From: Rubrivivax sp.
GTDB taxonomy: Bacteria > Pseudomonadota > Gammaproteobacteria > Burkholderiales > Burkholderiaceae_C
Reading direction: 5' to 3'
Assembly: GCA_004210455.1 (NCBI GenBank)
Contig: SEFA01000008.1
Location: forward strand, 1-64,000
Length of the DNA: 64,000 nt
Positions 1-11,124 of this stretch are shown piece after piece (the first letter of the stretch is position 1; every line of letters starts with the position of its first letter). The position numbers and the translations under genes were made by a program. The notes beneath the pieces are model-generated. The model did no database searches and was not told the origin of the DNA. It saw only the letters and a program-made list of their open reading frames with translations.

Positions 1-543
1 TTCACCAACGACAAGGCCACGGACTTCACCGCCATCCTGACCTCCCTGAAGGGCAAGAAGCCCGACGTCGTCTTCTTCGGCGGCATGGACGCCGTGGCCG
101 GCCCGATGCTGCGCCAGATGAAGCAGCTGGGCATCGAAGCCAAGTTCATGGGCGGCGACGGCATCTGCACGGCCGAACTGCCCAAGCTGTCGGCCGGCAC
201 CATCTCCGACAGCCAGGTCGTCTGCGCGGAAGCGGGCGGCGTGGAAGGCGAATCGAAGAAGTCGCTGGACGCCTTCAAGGCCAAGTTCAAGGAAAAGAAC
301 AAGGTCGAGGTCCAGATCTACGCCCCGTACGTCTATGACGCCGTCAACGTGATGGTCGACGCCATGGTCAAGGCCAAGTCCGCCGACCCCAAGGTCTACC
401 TGCCGGTGCTGGCCAAGACGTCCGACTACAAGGGCGTGACCGGCACGATCGCCTTCGACGCCAAGGGCGACATCAAGAACGGCGCGCTGACCCTGTACAC
501 CTACAAGGGTGGCAACCGCGAGCAGCTCGCCGTCGTGCGCTGA
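1..543 (+). CDS. Branched-chain amino acid ABC transporter substrate-binding protein, C-terminal part
   Basis: The reading frame is open from base 1, so the N-terminus and signal peptide lie outside the window. The 180 visible residues form the second lobe of a type I periplasmic binding protein of the LivK/Peripla_BP_6 family. Family features include the stretch around PDVVFFGGMDAVAGPM, where a ligand-dependent displacement site is built, and APYVYDAVNVMVDAM near the hinge. In the family this protein captures Leu/Ile/Val or related amino acids in the periplasm and delivers them to LivHMGF. Substrate cannot be read from this fragment. It ends with a strong terminator and is not co-transcribed with the following exopolysaccharide genes. 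Confidence 0.88.
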   Translation, partial: FTNDKATDFTAILTSLKGKKPDVVFFGGMDAVAGPMLRQMKQLGIEAKFMGGDGICTAELPKLSAGTISDSQVVCAEAGGVEGESKKSLDAFKAKFKEKNKVEVQIYAPYVYDAVNVMVDAMVKAKSADPKVYLPVLAKTSDYKGVTGTIAFDAKGDIKNGALTLYTYKGGNREQLAVVR

Positions 544-600
544 GCCGTCGGCGCCAGGCCCCGCTCCGGTGCGGCCTGGCTGTCACGGAACGATCAAGGA

Positions 601-628
601 ACGCCCACCTCGGTGGGCGTTTTTTTTC
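601..628 (+). terminator. Rho-independent terminator after the binding-protein gene
   Basis: ACGCCCACC, a two-base loop, GGTGGGCGT and then eight T residues make a textbook intrinsic terminator 58 bases after the stop codon. A second GC-rich inverted repeat without a T tract (GCCAGGCC/GGCCTGGC, 553-580) precedes it. Confidence 0.9.
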
Positions 629-1063
629 GTCCGCCGCCCCGCCGTGCCACCTCCCGCAGGGCCCCTCTGACACGCCGATGCCGGGGCGACACAGACCCTG
701 TCCCCTGATCGAGGGGCCCCCCCCTCACTCACGTGCATTCCCACACGAGAGCCCCTCAAAGCATTCAGTCAGGGGGTTCGCACCTCTGCGGCCCTACAGA
801 CAATGGCCCCCGTCAGCGCGCCACGGGGTCGATTCGGGGATCCGGCGGCGGTCGGCGAGACGGGTTCAACCGAGCCGGATTGCAAGGCGGACGCCCCTGC
901 AAACAGGGGGCTTTCAAGCCTGGGGGTGGGAGGCATGATGCCCCCCGCAGCGAATGGGGCCTCCTCGGGCGGAGGGCGTGTTCGCGATGAGCGGTCCTGA
1001 GAGGTTCACCCGGGTCGGCGACAGCATCCCAAGAGGATGCCGTGACCAGCTTTGGGGACGGGC
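629..1063 (+). other. 435-bp non-coding leader of the polysaccharide/Prs cluster
   Basis: No gene is supportable here. The stretch holds several short GC-rich inverted repeats: CCCCTG-CAAA-CAGGGG at 894-909, GCATCC/GGATGC at 1024-1040 just before the sugar transferase start, and a C/G-only palindrome near 711-727. PrsR-type regulators act on sigma-54 promoters, but I found no convincing TGGC-N8-TTGC (-24/-12) element. The region may be a structured 5' leader; this is inference only. Confidence 0.35.
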
Positions 1064-2440
1064 ATGATTCGAATTTTCAACCATTACCTTCATCGTCGTA
1101 CCCTGGTTCAGGTGCTGTTCGACCTGGGCCTGATCGTGGCGGCGGTATTCGCGGTCGCCTTGAGCCAAGGCAGCGGCGAGCACATGGTGACCTTCGCCGC
1201 GTCCTACGGACTTTCCCTCGCCGGCGGCATGTTCGTCATCAACTCCGCGTCCGGCCTCTACTCCCAATCCCACAAGCGCTCGCTGACGCAGTCCTGCGCG
1301 CGTGCGCTGTTCGCGCTGCTCATCGGTCTGCCGCTGGCCTACGGCCTGTTCAGCCTGATCCCCGCCACCGTGTCCCACCGCGACCTGCTGACCACGACCG
1401 CCATGCTGGCCGTCGCGCTGGTCATGGTGCACCGCGTGTACGCCGCGCACTCCGGCGCGCAGGGCGCCGGCCGGACCAAGATCCTGATCTTCGGCAGCGG
1501 CCACGCCGCGCTGGCCGTCAGCGAAAGCCTGCGCGCCGCCGACCCGCACGCGCAGATCGTCGGTTTCCTGCCCGGCCCCAACGAGATCGATCCGCAGGTG
1601 CCCGCGCATGAGCTGCTGGCCGCCGAAACCCTGACCGACGCCGCCATGCGCCTGGGCGTGGACGAGATCGTCGTGGCGCTGTCCGAGCGCCGCGGCGGCA
1701 GCATGCCGCTGCGCCAGCTGCTGGACTGCAAGCTCTACGGCATCCGCGTCGTGGACCTGGCCACCTACTTCGAGAAGACGCTGGCGCAGATCAAGATCAG
1801 CCACGTGCACGCCGGCTGGCTGATCTTCGGCGACGGCTTCAACCAGGGCGTGCTGCGCAGCGCCGTGAAGCGCGCCTTCGACCTGCTGTCCTCCCTGCTG
1901 CTGCTGGTCGCGACCGCGCCGATCATGGCGGTCACCGCGCTGCTCATCAAGCTGGAATCGCCCGGCGGCATCTTCTACACCCAGGAGCGCGTCGGCCTGA
2001 ACGGCGCAACCTTCAAGGTGATCAAGTTCCGCAGCATGCGCAACGATGCCGAGAAGGACGGCCGTCCCCAGTGGGCGACCAAGAACGACGCCCGCGTGAC
2101 GCGCGTCGGCAATTTCATCCGCAAGGTCCGCATCGACGAGCTGCCGCAGCTGATCAACGTGCTGCGCGGCGAGATGAGCATGGTCGGTCCGCGTCCCGAG
2201 CGTCCGTTCTTCGTCGACGAGCTGGTGGCGCAGATCCCGTACTACGCGGTGCGTCACAGCGTGAAGCCGGGCGTGACCGGCTGGGCGCAGGTCCGCTACG
2301 AATACGGCTCGACCATCGAGGACTCGCTGGAGAAGCTCCAGTACGACCTGTACTACGTCAAGAACCACACGCTGTTCCTCGACCTGCTGATCATGCTCGA
2401 GACGGTGGCGGTGGTCCTGACGGGCCGGGGGGCGCGCTGA
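1064..2440 (+). CDS. Polyprenyl glycosylphosphotransferase, PEP-CTERM/EPS type (EpsB2-like sugar transferase)
   Basis: This membrane enzyme starts a polysaccharide repeat unit by moving a sugar-1-phosphate from a UDP-sugar onto undecaprenyl phosphate. The N-terminal ~150 residues contain four to five membrane helices, followed by a Rossmann-like CoA-binding region (ILIFGSGHAALAV). After another helix near residue 275 comes the catalytic bacterial sugar transferase domain, with KFRSMRNDAE, IDELPQLINVLRGEMSMVGPRP and a C-terminal GWAQVRYEYG. Length (458 residues) and the N-terminus MIRIFNHYLHRRTL fit the PEP-CTERM-associated subfamily, so I start at 1064 rather than the in-frame ATG at 1052. 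It lies 38 bp upstream of prsK, which supports exopolysaccharide export coupled to PEP-CTERM sorting. The sugar is unknown. Confidence 0.88.
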   Translation: MIRIFNHYLHRRTLVQVLFDLGLIVAAVFAVALSQGSGEHMVTFAASYGLSLAGGMFVINSASGLYSQSHKRSLTQSCARALFALLIGLPLAYGLFSLIPATVSHRDLLTTTAMLAVALVMVHRVYAAHSGAQGAGRTKILIFGSGHAALAVSESLRAADPHAQIVGFLPGPNEIDPQVPAHELLAAETLTDAAMRLGVDEIVVALSERRGGSMPLRQLLDCKLYGIRVVDLATYFEKTLAQIKISHVHAGWLIFGDGFNQGVLRSAVKRAFDLLSSLLLLVATAPIMAVTALLIKLESPGGIFYTQERVGLNGATFKVIKFRSMRNDAEKDGRPQWATKNDARVTRVGNFIRKVRIDELPQLINVLRGEMSMVGPRPERPFFVDELVAQIPYYAVRHSVKPGVTGWAQVRYEYGSTIEDSLEKLQYDLYYVKNHTLFLDLLIMLETVAVVLTGRGAR

Positions 2441-2478
2441 GCGCGACGTCGGAGCGTCCCGCTCCGGGACGTTGATCC

Positions 2479-4613
2479 ATGTGGGCCAACCCCCTGAGCC
2501 TCGGCGCCGCGTCGGGGATCGTCGCGGTATTTGCGCATCTGGCCCTGGCGGTCGTGGTGCTGCCCCAGTTCGGCCAGCACCGGCGCCGCGCGCTGCGCCT
2601 GGAAGCGGCCCTGCTGCTGACGGCCCTGTGGGCCGCCCTTGACGCCGCCGCCGAGCAGGGCTGGCTCGGCGCCCACCAGTGGCCCGTGCTGGTGCTGCTC
2701 CCCATCTGCGACGCGCTGCGCTACGGCGCGTGGTTCTCCTTCATCCTGGCGCTGATCGAATCGCGCGACGACGACGGTCGCGCGCGCAGCGCCGGCGTCG
2801 CCCGACCGCTGCAATGGCTGGCCTGGGCCGGCGTGGCCGCCGCCGTCGCGCTGCCGCTGTGGCGCTACTGGGGCGACGCGCCGCTGGCGGCGCTGCAGCG
2901 TCCGATGACGATGTCGTGGCTGGGCCTGGGCGTGTTCGGGCTGGTGCTGATCGAGCAGATGCTGCGCAACATCGACAGCGACGCGCGCTGGAACGCCAAG
3001 CCGGTGAGCCTCGGGCTGGGTGCGGTCTTCGCGTTCGACGTGTTCGTGTTCTCGCAGGCCTCGCTGTTCGCGCAGTTCGACGGCGACGCCGTCAGCGTGC
3101 GCGCCGCCGTGCACAGCCTGGCCGTGCCGCTGCTCTGGATGGCCAGCCGCCGCCACAAGAAGTGGCTGGACAAGCTGCATGTCTCGCGCACCGCGGCCTT
3201 CCACTCCGCGACGCTGCTGATCGTCGGCGTGTACCTGCTGGGCGTGTCCGGCATCGGCTACTACGTGCGCTACACCGGCGGCGAATGGGGCCGCGCGCTG
3301 CAGCAGGTGCTGCTCGCGGTCGGCGTGCTGGCGCTGCTGACGATGGGACTGTCGGGCTCGCTGCGCGCGAAGCTGCGGGTCTACATCAGCAAGCACTTCT
3401 TCAGCTACCGCTACGACTACCGGCAGGAGTGGCTGCGCTTCACCGCGATGCTGTCGGCCAGCGCGTCGCCGGCGGAGCTGGGCGAATCGGTGATCCGCGG
3501 CCTGGCGCATCTGGTGGAGAGCCCCGGCGGCGCGCTGTGGCTGCGCCGCTCGCCGGCCACGGCGGACGGCACGGACTACCAGCAGGCCGCGCGCTGGAAC
3601 CTGAACGACGACCGCCAGCCGCTGACCGCCGACGCACCGTTGCTGCACCTGCTGCAGGAACGCGCGTGGATCGTCGACCTCGACGAATGGCGCCGCCATC
3701 CGGCCGCCTACGACCATGCCGCCCTGCCCGAGGCGATCGCCGGCGATGCGCGTCATTGGCTGCTGATCCCGCTGCTCAACGCCGGTGTCCTGACGGGCTG
3801 GGTGATCCTGGGCCAGCCGCGCACGCGCCTGGAGCTGGACTGGGAAGTGCGCGACCTGCTGCGCACCGCGGCCCAGCAGGCGGCCAGCTACCTGGCGCAG
3901 ATGCAGGCGGCGGAGGCGCTGCTGGAGGCGCGCAAGTTCGAGGCCTTCAACCGCATGTCGGCCTTCGTCGTGCACGACCTCAAGAACATCGTCACGCAGC
4001 TGTCGTTGATGATGAAGAACGCCAAGCGCCTGCGCGACAACCCGGAGTTCCAGCAGGACATGCTGGACACGGTGGAAAACTCGCTGGAGAAGATGCGTCA
4101 GCTGATGCTGCAATTGCGCGAGGGCGACAAGCCGCATCACGGCAGCGCTGGCGGCGTGGCGCTGACGGCGATCGCCCGGCGGCTGGCCGCGGCGGCCGTG
4201 AGCAAGGGCCGCGCGCTGGAGCTGGAGCTGCGCGACGAGGTCAGCGCGCGCGGCCATGAGGAGCGCATCGAGCGCGTGCTCGGCCACGTGGTGCAGAACG
4301 CGCTGGACGCGACGCCCCTGGACGGGCGCGTGACCCTGCGATTGCAGCGCGTGGGCAGCCACGCGCAGGTGGAAGTGGAAGATACTGGCTGCGGCATGTC
4401 GCAGGAGTTCATCGATCAACGGCTGTTCAAGCCGTTCCAGACGACGAAGGCGGCGGGCATGGGCATCGGCGCCTACGAGAGCTACCAGTACCTGCAGGAA
4501 CTCGGAGGGAAGATCAACGTGGAAAGCGCGCCCGGACAAGGCACCCAGGTCACCATCCTGTTGCCGCTGTTCTTTGCCCAGTCGGGCAGTGACGCGGGTC
4601 TGGTGGAGGCCCG

Positions 4614-4617
<4 letters not shown>
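2479..4617 (+). CDS. prsK: PEP-CTERM system sensor histidine kinase PrsK
   Basis: Inner-membrane sensor kinase of 712 residues. The first ~300 residues hold about eight hydrophobic helices. A GAF-like region follows at roughly 320-480, then the dimerisation/phosphoacceptor helix with His499 in the unusual HDLKN box typical of PrsK, the N box at Asn607 and the G1 box DTGCGM at 635. It ends in ATGA overlapping the start of prsR, so the pair is translationally coupled. In this family the PrsK-PrsR pair controls exopolysaccharide and PEP-CTERM protein genes together with RpoN. The signal sensed is unknown. Confidence 0.88.
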
Positions 4618-5981
<1,364 letters not shown>

Positions 5982-6025
5982 CGAGTGACCTTCCACGGAT
6001 AACCCGACAGCGAAAGAGACGACGC

Positions 6026-8941
6026 ATGTCCCGCAAGCCTGAGAACACCAAGATGTCCGGTCCCCTGTCTGTGACCCTCGGCGCGGAGGACGCCGGCCAA
6101 CCCCGCCGTGAATGCAGCGATCGCAGCGATCGTTCCGGTCCCCGCGCGCTGCGTCGCGGCGCGACCGCACTGGCGCTGGGCTCGGCGCTGCTGCTCGCGG
6201 GCTGCTTCGGCGACTCGGCGCAGGACCTGGTGAAGTCCGCCAAGGGCCACCTGGAGAAGCGCGACAACAAGGCCGCGATCATCCAGCTCAAGAACGCGCT
6301 GCAGAAGGACGAGACATTGGCCGAGGCGCGCTTCCTGCTCGCCAAGGCGCTGCTGGACAGCGGCGACGTCGCCGGCGCGGTGATCGAGGCCGACAAGGCG
6401 AAGACGCAGGGCTTCGGCGGCGACGCGCTGGTCGCGCTCCAGGCGCGGCTCCTGCTGTTGCAGGGCAAGGTCGACGAACTGCTGGGCCAGTACGGCAGCA
6501 CCCACCTGCGGACGCCGGCCGACGAGGCCGACCTCCAGATGGCGCTGGTCGGCGCCTACGTCGCGAAGCAGAAGCTGCCCGAGGCGCGCCAGGCCGCGAA
6601 CGCCGCGTTGCGCGCGGCCCCCGACAACCCGGCGGCGGGCCTGGTCAACGTGCGGCTCCTGAGCAGCGAGGGCAAGCCGGCGGAGGCGCTCGCCGAGGTC
6701 GAGCGGGTGATCGCCAAGTCGCCGCAATCGGCCGAGGCCTGGCAGCTCAAGGGCGAGCTGCAGGTGCTGTCCGACGCGCCTTCAGCCGATGCCGTCGCGA
6801 GTTTCCGCAAGGCGGTCGAACTCGACAAGAAGCTCGTCGGCGCCCACGCGGGCCTGATCAACGTGCTGATGCGCACCGGTGACAAGGCCGGCGCCAAGGA
6901 AGCCGTCGCCGCCATGAAGGCGGCCGCGCCGCAGCACCCGCAGACCTTCTACTACGCCGCCGTGTTCGCGATGGACGCGGGCCAGGTCAAGGAGGCGACC
7001 GACCTCACGCAGGCGCTGCTGAAGGCGGCGCCGAACAACGATCGCGCGCTCTTCCTGGCGGGTCGCGTCGCGCAGGCCAACGGCGACTTCCGCCAGGCCG
7101 AGACGCAGTACAGCAAGATCATCCAGGCCTCGCCCGAGACGCAGCCTGCGCGCGTCGCGCTGGCGCAGCTGCAGCTGCGCGGCGGCGATCCCGACCAGGC
7201 GATGGCCACCCTGCAGCCGGCGCTGGACGCGAAGTCGACCTCGTCGGAAGCACTCGCGCTGGCCGCCGAGATCCGCCTCAAGCAGGGGCAGGGCGCCGAA
7301 GCCGAGCGCTACCTGGCGCGCGCCGCCGAGGCCAACCCCAACGACATGCGCAGCCGTGTCGGCCTGGCGCTCAACCAGATCATGAAGGGCGAGGAGGCCG
7401 CCGGCCTGCGCGCGTTGCGCCAGCTTGCGGCCGAGGACAAGGGCACCATCGCCGACATCGCGCTGATCAGCGTGCTGGCGCGCAAGAAGGACAGCGACGG
7501 CGCGATGCAGGCGATCGCTGCGCTGGAGAAGAAGGATCCCAAGTCGTCGACCCCGGCCGAACTGCGCGGCCGCCTCGCGCTGCTGCGCGGCGATCGCGCG
7601 GGCGCGCGGGCCCACTTCGAGGAGGCCGCCAGGCGCGACCCGGGCTCGATGACGGCGGCCAACAGCCTCGCGGCACAGGACCTGCAGGAACGCAAGGTCG
7701 CGGACGCCGTCAAGCGCTACGAGGCCGTGCTGAAGGCCGACCCCAAGAACCTGCGCGCCGAAATGGCCGTCCTGGGCCTGAAGCTCACCCACCAGCTGAT
7801 CGACAAGGACGTTGCGGCCAAGCGCCTGACGGAACTTGCCAAGCAGCATCCGGACGATGCGACGCCGCGCCAGGCGGCGGTCGGTCTGCTCATGGAGAAG
7901 AAAGACCTGAAGGCGGCGCTGGCGCTGGCGCAGGAAGGCGTGACGGCGAGCCCGGACAACCCCGCGCTCGTCGATCTGCTGGGGCAGGTGCAGGCCGCCG
8001 CCGGCGACCGCCAGCAGGCGATCAGCAGCTTCAACAAGGTCGCGACCTTGCAGCCGCGTTCGCCGCTGGGCCCGCTGCGTCTGGCGGACGCCTACGCGCA
8101 GGCCGGCGACAAGGCCGCGGCGACCGCGGCGCTCAAGCGCGCCCAGGCCATCGCCCCCGGCGACGGGGAACTGGCCCGCAAGGTCGTGGAGAAGAGCCTG
8201 CAGCTCGGTCTGCCGGACCTGGCGCTGACGACGGCGAAGGCGCTGCAGACGGCGCAGCCGAAATTCGGCCTGGGCTGGAAGCTCGAAGGCGACGTCGCGC
8301 GCGCGCGCAAGGATGTGCCGGCGGCGATCGCGGCCTATCGCAAGGCCGACCAACTGGCCGGCGACGCCGGCGCGGTGGTGCCGAACACCGAACTCGCGAT
8401 CGCGCTGCACGGCGTGCTGATCCAGTCCGGCAAGAAGGACGAGGCGGACCGCTGGGCGGCGTCCTACCTGGCCCGGGTGAAGACGGACGAATTGTTCGCC
8501 TATCACCTCGGCGACGTGGCGCTGAACGCCGGCCGTTATCCTGAGGCCGAGCAGCGTTACCAGGCGGTGCTGACGGCCAATCCCGACAACGCGGCGGCGG
8601 CCAACAACGTCGCCTGGCTGCGGCTTCGGGCCGGCAAGGCGGACGAGGGCTTGAAATTTGCCGAGCAAGCGAACAAGCTGCGTCCCAATGTGCCGCCGTA
8701 CATGGACACGCTGGCCGAAGCGCTCGCCGCCAAGGGCCAGACCGCCAAGGCCATCGAGGTGCAGAAGGATGCCGTGAAGCAGGCGCCGAACGTGCCCGCG
8801 TACCGCCTGCGCCTGGCGCAGTTGTACGTGGCCGGCGGCAACAAGGGCGAGGCCGAGGCGGAACTCAAGCGCCTGGCGGACCTGGGACCGAATGACGAGC
8901 AACAAGCCGAGGTGCGCAAGCTGCAGGCCGCGATCCGTTGA
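6026..8941 (+). CDS. prsT: PEP-CTERM system TPR-repeat lipoprotein PrsT
   Basis: A 971-residue lipoprotein that follows prsR directly. A basic N-terminus leads to a hydrophobic segment and lipobox LLLAGC with the acylated Cys at residue 60. The 30-40 residues before the signal core are unusually long, so the true start may be later (ATG at 6053). The rest is a nearly uninterrupted array of about 20 tetratricopeptide repeats rich in Ala/Leu with recurring NP/DP turns. By analogy with PrsT/PelB-type superhelical scaffolds it probably sits in the outer membrane or periplasm and guides polysaccharide or protein secretion. No enzyme motif is visible. Confidence 0.86.
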   Translation: MSRKPENTKMSGPLSVTLGAEDAGQPRRECSDRSDRSGPRALRRGATALALGSALLLAGCFGDSAQDLVKSAKGHLEKRDNKAAIIQLKNALQKDETLAEARFLLAKALLDSGDVAGAVIEADKAKTQGFGGDALVALQARLLLLQGKVDELLGQYGSTHLRTPADEADLQMALVGAYVAKQKLPEARQAANAALRAAPDNPAAGLVNVRLLSSEGKPAEALAEVERVIAKSPQSAEAWQLKGELQVLSDAPSADAVASFRKAVELDKKLVGAHAGLINVLMRTGDKAGAKEAVAAMKAAAPQHPQTFYYAAVFAMDAGQVKEATDLTQALLKAAPNNDRALFLAGRVAQANGDFRQAETQYSKIIQASPETQPARVALAQLQLRGGDPDQAMATLQPALDAKSTSSEALALAAEIRLKQGQGAEAERYLARAAEANPNDMRSRVGLALNQIMKGEEAAGLRALRQLAAEDKGTIADIALISVLARKKDSDGAMQAIAALEKKDPKSSTPAELRGRLALLRGDRAGARAHFEEAARRDPGSMTAANSLAAQDLQERKVADAVKRYEAVLKADPKNLRAEMAVLGLKLTHQLIDKDVAAKRLTELAKQHPDDATPRQAAVGLLMEKKDLKAALALAQEGVTASPDNPALVDLLGQVQAAAGDRQQAISSFNKVATLQPRSPLGPLRLADAYAQAGDKAAATAALKRAQAIAPGDGELARKVVEKSLQLGLPDLALTTAKALQTAQPKFGLGWKLEGDVARARKDVPAAIAAYRKADQLAGDAGAVVPNTELAIALHGVLIQSGKKDEADRWAASYLARVKTDELFAYHLGDVALNAGRYPEAEQRYQAVLTANPDNAAAANNVAWLRLRAGKADEGLKFAEQANKLRPNVPPYMDTLAEALAAKGQTAKAIEVQKDAVKQAPNVPAYRLRLAQLYVAGGNKGEAEAELKRLADLGPNDEQQAEVRKLQAAIR

Positions 8942-9016
8942 GGCGCCCGACCGCGAGGTCGGTCGCCGCGGGGACCGCGTGACGGTGGCATCGCCGCGCC
9001 AGGGGAGGGGACGGTC

Positions 9017-10321
9017 ATGAGCCAGATTCGACGATCCAGCCTGCGCAAGCGGCTCCACCAGGGGCTGCGGCGCCTGTTCTCCTCGCTGCCCAAGCCGATG
9101 CGCTTCGCGGTGTACCGGCGCATGGTGGACTGCGACCCCGCGCCCTCCGAGCGGCTGGAGCTCAAGGTCGCGGACACGCAGGAGGAACTCGACGCCTGCT
9201 TCCGCATCCTGCACGACGCCTACGTCGGCAGCGGCTTCATGAAGCCCGACCCGAGCGGCATGCGCGTGACGATCTATCACGCGCTGCCCACGACCACGAC
9301 GCTGTGCGCCAAGTACGACGGGCAGGTGGTGGGCACGATCTCGATGGTGCGCGAGGGCGTCTTCGGCTTCCCGCTGCAGTCGGTCTTCGATCTCGAGGGC
9401 GTGCGCGCCAAGGGCGGCAAGGTCGCGGAGATCTCTGCGCTGGCGGTCGCGCCGGCGTTCCGCAAGACCGGCGGGGCGATCCTGTTCCCGCTGATGAAGT
9501 TCATGCACCAGTACTGCACCGAGTACTTCGACACCCGGCACCTGGTGATCGCCGTGAACCCCGACAAGATCGAGCTCTACGAGGCGCTGCTGTCCTTCAC
9601 GAGGCTGCGCGAACAGACGGTGGCGGAGTACGACTTCGCCAACGGCGCGCCGGCGGTCGGCGCGACGCTGGACCTGCACGAGGCCGATGCGCTGTTCGAG
9701 AAGCGCTATCGCGGCCGCCGGCCGGAGAAGAACCTCCACCACTACTTCTTCCGCCACCGCCTGCCCAACATCCGGCTGCCGGAGCGCCGCTTCCACACGA
9801 CCAACGACCCGGTCATGACACCGGCCTTGCTGGATCACTTCTTCAACGACGTCGTGCCGGTGTTCTCGACGATGGACGACCGCAAGAAGGCGTTGCTCTG
9901 GTCCGTGTACCGCGAGGACGCCCAGTTCCGCGAGGTGCTGCCGATGCTCAGCGGCGGCGGTCAGGACCTGGGGCGCTCGCTGCGGCAGTACCCGCGCTAC
10001 TCGATCCGGTGCCCGGGACATCTCGACATCCGCGCCGCCAACGAGAGCCAGCTCGGTCACTTCGATCTCGACGTGATCGAGGTCTCGGCGCACGGCTTCC
10101 AGGCCGAGTGCGATCACGACCTGCCGCTGAACGAGGACGGGACCGTGGAGATCGAACTCGGCCGCAACGAGGTCGCGCACGTCACCGCGCGCGCGGTGCG
10201 GCGCAAGGACACCGATCAGGGCAGCTTCTACGGCTTCCGCATCGACGAACCCGACCGCCATTGGCGCAGTTTCGTCTCCACGCTGGAAATGGGCACCACG
10301 ACAAAGGACCTCGCCGCATGA
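9017..10321 (+). CDS. N-acyl amino acid synthase (FeeM-like GNAT) fused to a PilZ domain
   Basis: 434 residues. Residues ~45-260 resemble the FeeM/PEP-CTERM-associated acyltransferase family, a GNAT fold that moves long acyl chains from acyl carrier protein to an amino acid. Seen here are AEISALAVAPAFRKTGGAIL, in the acyl-CoA/ACP binding segment, and HLVIAVNPDKIELYEALLSF. Residues ~320-425 look like a PilZ c-di-GMP receptor domain, with RQYPR at 323-327 (the RxxxR element) and EVSAHG at 355-360 (DxSxxG with Glu in the first place). A purine-rich AGGGGAGGGGA precedes the ATG. Its position after prsT and its ATGA overlap with the protease gene make it part of the Prs module. The product and amino acid partner are unknown. 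Confidence 0.75.
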   Translation: MSQIRRSSLRKRLHQGLRRLFSSLPKPMRFAVYRRMVDCDPAPSERLELKVADTQEELDACFRILHDAYVGSGFMKPDPSGMRVTIYHALPTTTTLCAKYDGQVVGTISMVREGVFGFPLQSVFDLEGVRAKGGKVAEISALAVAPAFRKTGGAILFPLMKFMHQYCTEYFDTRHLVIAVNPDKIELYEALLSFTRLREQTVAEYDFANGAPAVGATLDLHEADALFEKRYRGRRPEKNLHHYFFRHRLPNIRLPERRFHTTNDPVMTPALLDHFFNDVVPVFSTMDDRKKALLWSVYREDAQFREVLPMLSGGGQDLGRSLRQYPRYSIRCPGHLDIRAANESQLGHFDLDVIEVSAHGFQAECDHDLPLNEDGTVEIELGRNEVAHVTARAVRRKDTDQGSFYGFRIDEPDRHWRSFVSTLEMGTTTKDLAA

Positions 10322-11124
10322 TTCAACGACGCGACTTGCTGCTGCTGGGCGCGGGAGGCGCGCTGGGCCTGACCGGCGTGCCCACGCCGGCCCGGGCGCA
10401 GGAGATGCCCAACACCTTGCCCGACCTGATCGACCGCAGCCGGCAGGCGGTGGTGGCGGTGGGGACCTTCGCGGCGACGGACAACCCCCGCTTCGGCTTC
10501 CGCGGGACGGGCTTCGCGATCGGCGACGGCCGGCGCATCGTCACCTGTGCGCACGTCATCCCGAACCCGATCGAGAAGGACCTCATGATCACGGTGCCCG
10601 CCGCGGGCGGCGCGTCCGCTCAGCCGCAGCTGCGGGCCGTGAAGCTGCTGCGCCGCGACACGGCGCGTGACCTGGCGATCCTGGAGCTGGCCGACGACAA
10701 GGGCGCGCTCGTCGATGTGCTCTCGCTGGCGGAGGTGGTCGGCGACCAGCCGGTGGTGCGCGAAGGCGCCGCGATCGCGCTGATGGGCTATCCGATCGGC
10801 ACGGCGCTCGGCGTGACGATGGCGACGCACCGCGGCACCGTCGCCGCGCTCACCCGGGCGGCGCTTCCGGCGCCGACGTCGAACACGTTGTCGGAACGCG
10901 CGGTGCGCCAGCTGCGCGATGGCGCGATGGAATTCCTGCAGCTGGACGCCACGGCCTACCCCGGCAACAGCGGCGGACCGCTGCTGGACATCCGCACCGG
11001 CAAGGTCGTGGGCGTCGTGAACATGGTGGTGCTCAAGGGCACGCGCGAATCGGCGCTCAGCGCGCCCAGCGGCATCACCTATGCGGTGCCGGTGAAGTAC
11101 GTCTGGCCCTTGCTGGAGCGCTGA
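10318..11124 (+). CDS. Exported trypsin-like serine protease
   Basis: 268 residues, starting inside the stop codon of the acyltransferase gene (ATGA). The N-terminus MIQRRDLLLLGAGG followed by a hydrophobic run and an ARA-Q cleavage site resembles a Tat or Sec signal peptide. The mature part carries the chymotrypsin-fold triad: His in TCAHV, Asp in RDLAILEL and Ser in GNSGGP. It has no PDZ domain, unlike DegP. Trypsin-like proteases are frequent companions of PEP-CTERM clusters, but the substrate is unknown. Confidence 0.82.
   Translation: MIQRRDLLLLGAGGALGLTGVPTPARAQEMPNTLPDLIDRSRQAVVAVGTFAATDNPRFGFRGTGFAIGDGRRIVTCAHVIPNPIEKDLMITVPAAGGASAQPQLRAVKLLRRDTARDLAILELADDKGALVDVLSLAEVVGDQPVVREGAAIALMGYPIGTALGVTMATHRGTVAALTRAALPAPTSNTLSERAVRQLRDGAMEFLQLDATAYPGNSGGPLLDIRTGKVVGVVNMVVLKGTRESALSAPSGITYAVPVKYVWPLLER

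Noticed and set aside
629-1063. Possible sigma-54 promoter or c-di-GMP riboswitch before the sugar transferase
   Set aside because: No -24/-12 pair with correct spacing and no conserved GEMM core could be found; only generic hairpins.
6782-10261. 1159-codon open frame on the minus strand
   Set aside because: It is antisense to prsT and the acyltransferase gene. The translation is His/Arg/Ala/Val-rich without any domain, a common artefact at very high GC.
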